Shown here: positions 56,756 to 64,000 of the stretch, in pieces
Numbering within the stretch: position 1 is the first letter of the stretch
Layout: every line of letters starts with the position of its first letter
Origin: Ruminococcus bromii
Lineage (GTDB): Bacteria > Bacillota > Clostridia > Oscillospirales > Acutalibacteraceae
Reading direction: 5' to 3'
Length of the DNA: 64,000 bases
Assembly (NCBI RefSeq): GCF_002834225.1
Contig: NZ_NNSR01000072.1
Location: 90,251 to 154,250, forward strand
Program-made: the position numbers and the translations under genes
Notes under the pieces: model-generated
The model's input: only the letters and a program-made list of their open reading frames with translations
What the model was told of the DNA's origin: nothing
Database searches by the model: none

Positions 56756-57894
56756 AAAAGCTATCCTTGCAATGGCGCATAACTCTGATGACTGCACTTC
56801 TTATCGGAGCCACCTGTATTTTTATGAATGTTCTTATCGGCTATTCCGGCAGCCATTATATGGATTCCATAGGCTCTTATGTTACAGGTTACGGTGATAC
56901 GGACAAAGGAGAACCTGACTTTTTCGATCCCGAACACGAAAAGCTTGATCGTGAATTGACTATTGTAATTAACGGAGCACAGGAATCCTTTATCGCTACC
57001 AATTGGTATATTACGGCGGCGGCAACATTGTTAGGCGGTGTGCTTGCGTATTTTTTAAGCGGGCATGCACTGAAGCCTCTGCGTACTTTTACCGCTCGGG
57101 TTGAAAAGGTTCAACCTAACAATTTGACGGATATGAAGATAACCGAAGAAGTTCCGCCTGAACTGAGACAGTTTGTCAAGTCGTTCAATCGGATGCTTGA
57201 CCGTCTTGATGAGGGATTTACCGCTCAACGACAGTTCACGGGAAACGCCGCACATGAGTTGCGCACGCCGCTTTCGCTTATGCAGGCACAGCTTGAACTT
57301 TTTTCGGCAGAGCATCCCGAGGTATTGCCGGAAACGGCGGAGTTTCTCCGATTGTTGCGTGAGCAGACAGAACGAATGACGCAAATGACAAAAACCCTGT
57401 TGGAAATGAGCGAGCTGCGCACAGTATCGTGTGCCGACCGCATAGAGATAGGACCTATGGTAGAAGAGATTTTCACTGACCTTGCGCCCCTTGCAGAGAA
57501 AAACAACGTTACACTTGAAAGCACGGGAGACGCTGTTATGACAGGCAGTGACACGCTGATTTACCGTTTATTATATAATCTGACCGAAAACGCTATACGC
57601 TACAACCGTTTTAACGGTACAGTGAATATTACCGTAATGCACAAAGACAATCAGCTTGTTATTACGGTTGCGGATACCGGCTACGGCATCCCCGAACAAT
57701 ACAGAGAAAGTATTTTTCAGCCCTTCTTTCGTGTGGATAAATCCCGAAGCAGAGAATACGGCGGCGTAGGATTGGGACTTTCTTTGGTGTGGGAAATCGT
57801 TGCACTGCACAATGGTAAAGTTCGTGTGGAAGAAAGTTCGGAAAATGGTACTGCTATAGCAGTAAAGTTTCCGACAGATGTGATAAAAAATTAA
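56752..57894 (+). CDS. Sensor histidine kinase
   Basis: The 380-residue protein has two membrane helices (about residues 9-30 and 84-104) enclosing a short 55-residue extracellular part, a HAMP region, a HisKA domain with the phospho-accepting His168 in NAAHELRTPLSLMQ, and a HATPase domain with NLTENAIRYN, DTGYGIP, FFRVDKSRSREYGGVGLGLSLV. The extracellular loop is acidic and lacks cysteine, so it gives no hint of direct thiol sensing. Followed by the right TetR repeat after about 25 bases. Confidence 0.94.
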   Translation: MKKLSLQWRITLMTALLIGATCIFMNVLIGYSGSHYMDSIGSYVTGYGDTDKGEPDFFDPEHEKLDRELTIVINGAQESFIATNWYITAAATLLGGVLAYFLSGHALKPLRTFTARVEKVQPNNLTDMKITEEVPPELRQFVKSFNRMLDRLDEGFTAQRQFTGNAAHELRTPLSLMQAQLELFSAEHPEVLPETAEFLRLLREQTERMTQMTKTLLEMSELRTVSCADRIEIGPMVEEIFTDLAPLAEKNNVTLESTGDAVMTGSDTLIYRLLYNLTENAIRYNRFNGTVNITVMHKDNQLVITVADTGYGIPEQYRESIFQPFFRVDKSRSREYGGVGLGLSLVWEIVALHNGKVRVEESSENGTAIAVKFPTDVIKN

Positions 57895-57918
57895 TATTTT
57901 GCGATTTTTTATTAGTTA

Positions 57919-58131
57919 ATTGTTGAAATTGCCGCAGCTCTGTGCTATACTATAATTAATTAATTGATTAGTTATCAAAAGGAAGCGAACATTATGAGAA
58001 CAACAGAGGAACAGCACAACGAGCGTAAGCGTGAAATGATGGAAAAATGCTTTGAATGCTATGCTGAAAATGGGCTGACAGGTACGGGCATCAAGGCTTT
58101 GGCGGCAGCGTGCGGCTGTACAACGGGAAAT
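57919..58131 (+). repeat. Right copy of TetR promoter/5'-gene direct repeat
   Basis: Matches 53364-53576. The two copies are 4.55 kb apart and enclose the redox operon and the two-component genes. Confidence 0.9.
57923..57951 (+). promoter_or_regulatory. Promoter of the intact TetR gene
   Basis: TTGAAA (57923-57928), 17-base spacer, TATACT (57946-57951), followed by an AT-rich ATTAATTGATTAGTTA stretch shared with the left copy that could be the operator for autorepression. Confidence 0.65.
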
Positions 58132-58596
58132 CTGTATTCCTATTTCAACAGTGTTGATGAACTGATTATTGAATCAACTGCATACTGTATGGAAAAGGTC
58201 GAGGATGATTTTATGGAAAAAGCTCCCACCGACCCGAAGGATGTTGTTCGATTTGTGAAAGAGGTTCCGTATTGGACCGCAAAGAAGCACGGCAAGAAAT
58301 ATCGGCTTATGTATCAGGTCTATACCCATCCGAAATATATTGAGCACGGCAAGAAATTTTTTGAGGGGGTGAATGAGCGCTATACCGAGTATGCCAAGCG
58401 GCTTGAGCCGAAAATCGGCATTCCGTACACGGTGATTACACCGCTGATTTTTATATTTGTCCGTGCCTGTGTACATTATGCTATGTTTGAGGATGAATAT
58501 TATTTAAAAACCCAAATGGAGGTCTTAAAACAGGGTGTTGCCCTGTTTACTGATAAATACCGTTCACAATATTTGAAAGGAGGCAATGATAAATGA
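57994..58596 (+). CDS. TetR/AcrR-family transcriptional regulator
   Basis: The 200-residue protein has an N-terminal helix-turn-helix (GLTGTGIKALAAACGCTTG, NLYSYFNS) and a helical C-terminal ligand domain of no specific type (MYQVYTHPKYIEHGKKF and HYAMFEDEYYL visible). Its stop overlaps the start of the collagen-like gene (ATGA), so both are made from one message. It probably represses its own promoter and hence that surface protein. GGAAG lies 9 bases before the ATG. Confidence 0.93.
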   Translation: MRTTEEQHNERKREMMEKCFECYAENGLTGTGIKALAAACGCTTGNLYSYFNSVDELIIESTAYCMEKVEDDFMEKAPTDPKDVVRFVKEVPYWTAKKHGKKYRLMYQVYTHPKYIEHGKKFFEGVNERYTEYAKRLEPKIGIPYTVITPLIFIFVRACVHYAMFEDEYYLKTQMEVLKQGVALFTDKYRSQYLKGGNDK

Positions 58597-60548
58597 AAAA
58601 ACGAATATACTGTATTACCACCGCACTCTGTCTTGTGCTTTGCATCGTACTTTGCATTGCATTTGCTGCCGTATGCAGCAAGGCGGAAAATAGCAAAACC
58701 CTGTTGCCGGAGGTGCGAAATAACGGCACAGCAATCCAATGGAGAGATGCCGCCGAAGAGGAATGGCACGATCTTGTAGCTCTTAACACGCTCAGAGGTG
58801 CTGTCGGAGAAAACGGCAAGGACGGAATAAACGGCACTGACGGTAAAGACGGTCTTAACGGCAAAGACGGTACTGACGGCAAAAATGGCATTGACGGAAA
58901 AGACGGTCTTAACGGCAAAGACGGTCTTAACGGCAAAGATGGTACTGACGGAAAGAACGGTCTTAACGGCAAAGATGGTACTGACGGAAAGAACGGTCTT
59001 AACGGCAAAGATGGCATTGACGGTAAAAACGGCATTGACGGCAAAGACGGTACTAATGGAAAAGACGGTATTGACGGAAAAAACGGTCTTGATGGCAAAA
59101 ACGGTGCTGACGGAAAGAACGGCACTGACGGCAAAGACGGTACTGACGGTAAAAACGGTACTGACGGAAAAGACGGTATTGACGGTAAAAACGGCGTTGA
59201 CGGAAAAGACGGTACTGACGGAATAAACGGTACTGACGGTAAAGACGGCATTGACGGCAAAAACATAGAGGTACAAAGAACAACAGAATATATACAGTGG
59301 CGCTATGAGGGAGAAGACTGGCAAAACCTTGTTGCCATTTCCGATATAAAGGGACCCACAGGGCAGAACGGTAAAGACGGAGCAAACGGAAAAACACCGG
59401 AGTTCCGTGTAAATGAAAACAATCTTCAATGGCGTTATGTCAGTGACGAAATATGGCTAAATCTTTACGACCTTTCAAATTTGAAAGGTCTTGACGGAAA
59501 AGACGGAATCGACGGAAAGAACGGTGTCGATGGTATTGACGGCAAAAACGGTGATACACCGTTCATCGGTGAAAACGGCAACTGGTGGCTCGGAGTGACC
59601 GACATTGGCGTGAAAGCCGCAGGTGTTGACGGTGAAAAAGGTGACAAGGGAGATAAAGGAGATGCCGGACAGAACGGTAAGGACGGAGCAAACGGAAAAA
59701 CACCTGAGTTCCGTGTAAATGAAAATAACCTACAGTGGCGTTATGTCGGCGATGAAATATGGCTTAACCTTTATGATCTTTCAATTTTGAAAGGTCTTGA
59801 CGGCGCAGACGGTAAGGATGGTATAAACGGCAAAGACGGTGTTGACGGTAAAGATGGTGTTGACGGCAAGGACGGTGCCGATGGTAAGGATGGAACAAAC
59901 GGACAAAACGGTTCTGACGGCAAAGACGGCAACACCCCGTTCATCGGTGAAAACGGCAACTGGTGGATTGGAACGACCGATACGGGAGTGAAAGCCACAG
60001 GAGTTGACGGTGAAAAAGGAGACAAAGGAGACATCGGTGAAAAAGGCGAAAAGGGTGACAAAGGAGATAAAGGCGACAAAGGTGACGCAGGTCAGAACGG
60101 CAGCTGTTCGGGATATTTTTACGGAGAGGCAAACGCTCCGAGGACAGTACTGAATAACAGTCGTGTCAATATTTCTGTCTACGAAAAAATAAACAAGGGC
60201 GGCTTGATTTCATCCTACAGGAATAATATTACCCTCAAAAAAGGACATATTTACAATGTCTGCTTAAGCGGTTCTCTCGAAGTTGGTTCAAACGAATTTA
60301 ACAACAGCGGCAATTACTCTATTCAGATGACAGACGGTTATGATGACGATCTGTGCAGGGAGCTTACACGAATAAAAAGAGACGGGGCAAAAATACCGTA
60401 TACCAATGATCAACATTCCTTTAATTTCAACAGAATGTATGATGCGTCAAATAAAGACATTACATTGCAGTTGTGGTTTGAAAATTCGGCATATAATACT
60501 TATCTCGGTGGCTTCAGAGGTACTATTACAATAACTGCTCTTGATTAA
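58593..60548 (+). CDS. Collagen-like Gly-X-Y surface protein
   Basis: The 651-residue protein starts with a signal peptide or anchor (MKKRIYCITTALCLVLC, then ALA-rich), followed by Gly-X-Y tracts, mainly GKDG/GTDG/GKNG, in three blocks (about residues 70-225, 295-320 and 400-445) and charged EKGDKG blocks. Four copies of a short module with consensus QWR-x(5-7)-W-x-NL-x-x(4)-L-x-G separate the blocks, two of them near-identical at the DNA level (59390-59495 and 59697-59803). Two FIGENGNWW modules also occur. The C-terminal 150 residues form a globular domain (about 500-651) that may trimerise the helix. No sortase motif is visible. Similar QWR modules occur in phage fibre and gut collagen-like proteins. 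Confidence 0.88.
   Translation: MKKRIYCITTALCLVLCIVLCIAFAAVCSKAENSKTLLPEVRNNGTAIQWRDAAEEEWHDLVALNTLRGAVGENGKDGINGTDGKDGLNGKDGTDGKNGIDGKDGLNGKDGLNGKDGTDGKNGLNGKDGTDGKNGLNGKDGIDGKNGIDGKDGTNGKDGIDGKNGLDGKNGADGKNGTDGKDGTDGKNGTDGKDGIDGKNGVDGKDGTDGINGTDGKDGIDGKNIEVQRTTEYIQWRYEGEDWQNLVAISDIKGPTGQNGKDGANGKTPEFRVNENNLQWRYVSDEIWLNLYDLSNLKGLDGKDGIDGKNGVDGIDGKNGDTPFIGENGNWWLGVTDIGVKAAGVDGEKGDKGDKGDAGQNGKDGANGKTPEFRVNENNLQWRYVGDEIWLNLYDLSILKGLDGADGKDGINGKDGVDGKDGVDGKDGADGKDGTNGQNGSDGKDGNTPFIGENGNWWIGTTDTGVKATGVDGEKGDKGDIGEKGEKGDKGDKGDKGDAGQNGSCSGYFYGEANAPRTVLNNSRVNISVYEKINKGGLISSYRNNITLKKGHIYNVCLSGSLEVGSNEFNNSGNYSIQMTDGYDDDLCRELTRIKRDGAKIPYTNDQHSFNFNRMYDASNKDITLQLWFENSAYNTYLGGFRGTITITALD
58815..59268 (+). 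repeat. Gly-X-Y coding repeat tract
   Basis: Short degenerate repeats of 9 and 18 bases built on GACGGTAAA/AACGGC units code for about 50 Gly-X-Y triplets. Such tracts are prone to in-frame length change. Confidence 0.9.
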
Positions 60549-60573
60549 ATTTATATAACGGAGGTGGCGAAAA

Positions 60574-63500
60574 ATGAAAAAACGAATACTTAGTATCCTG
60601 CTCACAATTTGTATGCTGTTCTGCCTTATGCCGATAAGCGTATTTGCCGAGGAGGTTGGGGCAGGGGGCTCTGCTGCGATACAGCTTGGCACAGACGCAC
60701 TGAATAAAACTGTAAACACAGCGAGCGCACCGACCGTGTATTTCGGGCAAAACCATGAAAATAATCCCGCTGCATGGCGAGTTATCGGCTATGACGGAAG
60801 CGGTGTTACAAGCTCACAGGGGGATATTACCCTGCTTGCGGCAGGCGCTATGGGAGTTATACCATTTGTCGATACCATATTAAACAACGAATACGCACCG
60901 AGTAATTTGAAAACCGCGATAGATGCGCTTGCAGCAAAGCTGACGACAGAAGAAAATGCTGCCGTAAAGAAACGGGCGCTTACAAGCGGAAGTTACGACG
61001 GAGAGAATACCGACTGTGTAGCGGGAGGGCAGGTGGATAACGCTGTATTCTGGCCGCTTTCCACAGCGGAAGCGTTTGCGGTAAACAACGATCTGCGTGC
61101 CTTGGAGCCTGCACATCCGAATTGGGTGACAACCGCTTGGTGGCTGCGCTCCCCCGGCTCCAATAAATATCATCTCGCCGTCGTGACTAGTGATGGTTCT
61201 GTCCAATACTCTGGGCACACTATCCTCATTTTCAATAATCATCGGACTGTTCGTCCCGCTTTTAAATTAAATATGAACTCTGTCCTTTTTGCATCTGCCG
61301 CTGTGGGCGGAAAGCCTGACGGAGGGCTGACCCCGATTCCCGAATACAGCGGAAACGAGTGGAAGCTGACGCTTTTAGATAGTAGACGCAATTTTGCCGT
61401 GACGGAAAAAACTGTCAGCGCCGCCCCCGACGATACCGTTACGCTGAATTACAAAGGGGCGACCACAGGGAAAAATGAATATATCTCTGTCATCCTGGCG
61501 GATAACAACGGCGCACAGTATTACGGCAGAGTAGCACAACCTACTGCCGAAAGCGGAACGGTTGAAATCAAAATCCCGTCTGACATTGCACCGGGCGACT
61601 ATACCATGAAGGTATTCAGCGAGCAGTATAACGGTGACTGCAAGACCGACCTTGCAAGTGCTTTTGCGGATGTCACGCTGACGGTGGAAAGTCAGCCTGA
61701 CGAACAGTTTACCCTCGCCCCTGGAGGCAGATACTATTTTGATCTGTCGGCGATGAACATCCCCGGAACGGTAAACAGCAATTTGCCTGACAGCACACTT
61801 CATTATGTGCCTTTTACCTATGTGGGCACGGTCAACGCTTATAAGCTCACATCGGAAATGGCAACCACCGAGGAGTATGCTCAGAAGAATAAATATCCCC
61901 ACAGCCTATTCATTGCGGACTATGCCGTAACGCATACGGTAAGCTGGGATGACCTGAATACCGCAGGTCTGATTTTCGGCAAAAATTATGCCAGCGGCGG
62001 CGTGGACTATACCCTGCGCACACCGTCTGTGGGAAGTGACTGTACGGGTTTAGACGATTCCCAACGCGGCGTGCCCCAAAGCAACGAATGGGACAGGATA
62101 CTGAACAAGGACAGCAGCTACATCAAAAACTGGAATGGCATATATTCGTGGGGGCAGGACACAACAAGATACAACTCGTCGCTCCGTGCGGTTCGCGGGT
62201 ACGATTCGGGCCGACGCTGGAACGACGACGATGCTACGGACTCCCTCCCGCTCGTCGGTTTCCGCCCTGTCCTTGAAGTCCTGAACCCTGACACACTGAG
62301 CTCTGACGGGCTGAAGGTCGTTACCCTCGACTTAAACGGTGGCAAGCTGGGTAATAGCTCCGAGGATATTCAAATCATCGTGAAAAGCGGCGAAAGCTTC
62401 ACCGCTCCTGCATCTGACGGTCTGACCCGCCCGGGCGGAGATACCGATAATTATTTTATGTGGCTTGACGGCAATGGCAATTCCTACGAACCCGGCGGCA
62501 GTGTTCCGGCGGACGTTACCAAGCTCACGGCGCAGTTTGTTTTATCAGAACAGTTTTCCCTTACCCCCGGCGGCAGATACTATTTTGACCTGTCGGCGAT
62601 GGATATTCCCGGCACGGCAAACAGCAATCTGCCGGACAGCACCCTGCATTATGTGCCTTTTACCTATGTGGGTACGGTCAACGCTTATAGGCTCACATCG
62701 GAAACGGCAACCACCGAGGAGTATGCTCAGAAGAATAAATATCCCCACAGCCTGTTTGTGGCGGACTATGCCGTAACGCATACGGTAAGCTGGGATAACC
62801 TGAATACCGCAGGTCTGATTTTCGGCAAGGACTATGCCGCAGGCGGCGTGGACTATACGCTGCGTGCGCCGTCTGTGGGAAGTAGTTATACAGGCTCAGG
62901 TGATTCAGAACGCGGCACGCCCAAAAGCAACGAATGGGATAAGATACTGGATAAGGACGACGGATATATCAAAAACTGGAGGGAGATGCTTTCGTGTGGA
63001 CAAGATACTACTATAAGAATTTCGGCGTCGTTCCGTGCGGTTCGCGGGTGGAAACGTTCGACCCGTTTCTGGACCAGCTACAATACTTCTTACTCGACCT
63101 TCGGCTTCCGCCCCGTCCTTGAAGTCCTGAACCCTGATACACTGGGCTCTGACGGACTGAAGGTCGTTACCCTTGACCTTGGCGGCGGAACGCTGGGTAA
63201 TAGCTCCGAGGATATTCAAATCATCGTGAAAAATGGCGAGAGCTTCACTGCACCCTCTGCCGAGGGACTGCCCCGCCCGGACGGCATTTCGGAAGACGCG
63301 CAGCTGTATTGGTCGGATGAAAATGGGAACTGCTATAAACCCGGCGATACCGTACCTGCCGATGTTTCCATGCTTTCGATCACTGGAGACTATGAGGTGA
63401 TTTACCTCCCCGGCACATACGGCGCCGGCAGTGCGGTGACGGATATGAAACCCCACAACAATATTCTTACCCTGCGCGGCGCTTTGTTCACCCGCGTGGG

Positions 63501-64000
63501 CTACACGCAAGTAGGCTGGTCAACCGTTGACGGAGGCGAAAAGGTATATGACTTTAAAGATATTTATACCAAAAACGAGGCACTGACGCTCTATCCCGTG
63601 TGGAATACGAATAAATACACAATAACCTTTGATACCAACGGCGGAAGTGAAATTGCACCCATTACTCAGGATTACGGTACGGAAATTACCGCCCCTGACA
63701 ACCCGACAAGAAAAGGTTATACCTTTAAGGGATGGGATAAGGAAATCCCCGAAACCATGCCTGCGGAGAATATAACGGTTAAAGCACAATGGGAAATCAA
63801 TCAGTACACAATAACCTTTGATACCAACGGCGGAAGTGAGATTGCACCAATTACACAGGATTACGGTACGGAAATTACCGCCCCTGACAATCCGACAAGA
63901 AAAGGTTATACCTTTAAGGGTTGGGATAAGGAAATTCCCGAAACCATGCCGTCGGAGAATATAACGGTTAAAGCACAATGGGAAATCAATCAGTACACAA
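60574..64000 (+). CDS. Large repetitive surface protein (DUF6273-like, InlB repeats), partial
   Basis: The frame is open from ATG 60574 (GGAGGTGG 6 bases upstream) to the end of the window, at least 1142 residues. It has a signal peptide (MKKRILSILLTICMLFC ... VFAEE). A first domain (about residues 35-235) resembles DUF6273, with AAWRVIGYDGSG, WWLRSPGS and VRPAFKLN. Two modules of about 282 residues follow (from 61702 and 62548), each with GGRYYFDLSAM, YVPFTYVGTVNAY, YIKNW, RAVRG and GFRPVLEVLNP. Then InlB/Listeria-Bacteroides repeats begin (YTITFDTNGGSEI ... GYTFKGWDKEI), 63 residues each. The C-terminal anchor lies beyond the window. The DNA is GC-richer than the core genes. Probably cell-surface and adhesive. 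Confidence 0.9.
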   Translation, partial: MKKRILSILLTICMLFCLMPISVFAEEVGAGGSAAIQLGTDALNKTVNTASAPTVYFGQNHENNPAAWRVIGYDGSGVTSSQGDITLLAAGAMGVIPFVDTILNNEYAPSNLKTAIDALAAKLTTEENAAVKKRALTSGSYDGENTDCVAGGQVDNAVFWPLSTAEAFAVNNDLRALEPAHPNWVTTAWWLRSPGSNKYHLAVVTSDGSVQYSGHTILIFNNHRTVRPAFKLNMNSVLFASAAVGGKPDGGLTPIPEYSGNEWKLTLLDSRRNFAVTEKTVSAAPDDTVTLNYKGATTGKNEYISVILADNNGAQYYGRVAQPTAESGTVEIKIPSDIAPGDYTMKVFSEQYNGDCKTDLASAFADVTLTVESQPDEQFTLAPGGRYYFDLSAMNIPGTVNSNLPDSTLHYVPFTYVGTVNAYKLTSEMATTEEYAQKNKYPHSLFIADYAVTHTVSWDDLNTAGLIFGKNYASGGVDYTLRTPSVGSDCTGLDDSQRGVPQSNEWDRILNKDSSYIKNWNGIYSWGQDTTRYNSSLRAVRGYDSGRRWNDDDATDSLPLVGFRPVLEVLNPDTLSSDGLKVVTLDLNGGKLGNSSEDIQIIVKSGESFTAPASDGLTRPGGDTDNYFMWLDGNGNSYEPGGSVPADVTKLTAQFVLSEQFSLTPGGRYYFDLSAMDIPGTANSNLPDSTLHYVPFTYVGTVNAYRLTSETATTEEYAQKNKYPHSLFVADYAVTHTVSWDNLNTAGLIFGKDYAAGGVDYTLRAPSVGSSYTGSGDSERGTPKSNEWDKILDKDDGYIKNWREMLSCGQDTTIRISASFRAVRGWKRSTRFWTSYNTSYSTFGFRPVLEVLNPDTLGSDGLKVVTLDLGGGTLGNSSEDIQIIVKNGESFTAPSAEGLPRPDGISEDAQLYWSDENGNCYKPGDTVPADVSMLSITGDYEVIYLPGTYGAGSAVTDMKPHNNILTLRGALFTRVGYTQVGWSTVDGGEKVYDFKDIYTKNEALTLYPVWNTNKYTITFDTNGGSEIAPITQDYGTEITAPDNPTRKGYTFKGWDKEIPETMPAENITVKAQWEINQYTITFDTNGGSEIAPITQDYGTEITAPDNPTRKGYTFKGWDKEIPETMPSENITVKAQWEINQYT
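61702..63290 (+). repeat. Two tandem modules, 846-bp period, within the surface protein
   Basis: The segment from 61702 recurs from 62548, with most residues identical (for example STLHYVPFTYVGTVNAY and EYAQKNKYPHSLF). A 41-codon patch in each copy (62134-62256 and 62980-63102) is highly divergent apart from GQDTT and RAVRG. Confidence 0.88.
63616..64000 (+). repeat. 189-bp tandem InlB-type repeats
   Basis: Units begin at 63616, 63805 and 63994, exactly 189 bases (63 residues) apart. The two full units are nearly identical, with only a few substitutions. The array continues past the window. Confidence 0.93.

Noticed and set aside
53340..58140. Insertion sequence or integrative element carrying the redox cassette
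   Set aside because: No transposase, integrase or terminal inverted repeats are found; only the TetR direct repeats support mobility.
58815..59268. Regularly spaced short repeats resembling a CRISPR array
   Set aside because: Units are 9-18 bases, degenerate, without unique spacers, and translate as Gly-X-Y triplets; no cas genes.
58500..59429. Long minus-strand open frames rich in Ser-Val-Phe or Pro-Ser repeats
   Set aside because: They are antisense shadows of the Gly-X-Y repeats in the collagen-like gene and have no ribosome site or recognised domain.
60880..63978. Several 60-200-codon frames on both strands in the last 3.5 kb
   Set aside because: They lie within one continuous plus-strand frame from 60574 that has a signal peptide, domains and repeats.
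1..64000. tRNA or rRNA genes
   Set aside because: I saw no tRNA-like cloverleaf or rRNA sequence in the gaps, which are mostly under 100 bases.

Overview
The window is a 64-kb piece of a low-GC Gram-positive chromosome, most likely an anaerobic gut Clostridia of the Ruminococcaceae/Oscillospiraceae type. This rests on Firmicutes-style gene clusters (rnc-smc-ftsY, mutS-mutL-miaA, ylmE-sepF-ylmH-divIVA-ileS-lspA, rplS-rbgA-rnhB-yraN, tig-clpP-clpX-lon-engB), SD-rich leaders, frequent TTG/GTG starts, the sporulation gene yunB, a CD1247-type protein and the absence of any respiratory gene. I see no rRNA, tRNA, CRISPR array, transposase or integrase.

Positions 1-53,280 are densely packed housekeeping genes, all on the plus strand. 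They cover translation and ribosome assembly (rplT, rpsU, rplS, efp, leuS, ileS, rsfS, rbgA, engB, yhbY), tRNA and rRNA modification (TrmH-type, trmFO, miaA, miaB, RluD-type), DNA handling (dprA, topA, smc, mutS, mutL, rnhB), division (sepF, ylmH, divIVA), lipid and wall precursors (plsX, lysA), protein export and quality control (ftsY, two lepB, lspA, tig, clpP, clpX, lon) and small metabolic enzymes (nadD, aroQ, thrC, peptidases). Several good sigma-A promoters with 17-bp spacers, intrinsic terminators and two structured ribosomal-protein leaders (rpsU, rplS) divide the block into operons.

Positions 53,340-58,130 are an accessory island. A minus-strand cassette (a 48-aa CXXC membrane peptide, a polytopic polyferredoxin, a TlpA-like thioredoxin lipoprotein) lies back to back with a response regulator/sensor kinase pair. 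The cassette is bracketed by two direct copies of a promoter plus the first 45 codons of a TetR-family regulator. The left copy is truncated and the right copy is intact. I read this as a transmembrane thiol/electron-relay module with its own two-component control, inserted beside or duplicated with a TetR locus.

Positions 57,990-64,000 are a surface-protein region. The intact TetR gene overlaps a collagen-like Gly-X-Y protein, which is followed by a very large exported protein that runs off the window. That protein carries a DUF6273-like N-terminal domain, two 282-residue modules with a divergent patch inside each, and 63-residue InlB-type repeats. Its DNA is visibly GC-richer than the core, suggesting separate origin.

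The points most worth following are the redox/two-component cassette between TetR repeats, the large variable surface protein, a radical SAM gene that seems to start at ATT, and an identical four-cysteine tail on two unrelated proteins on either side of yunB-miaB.
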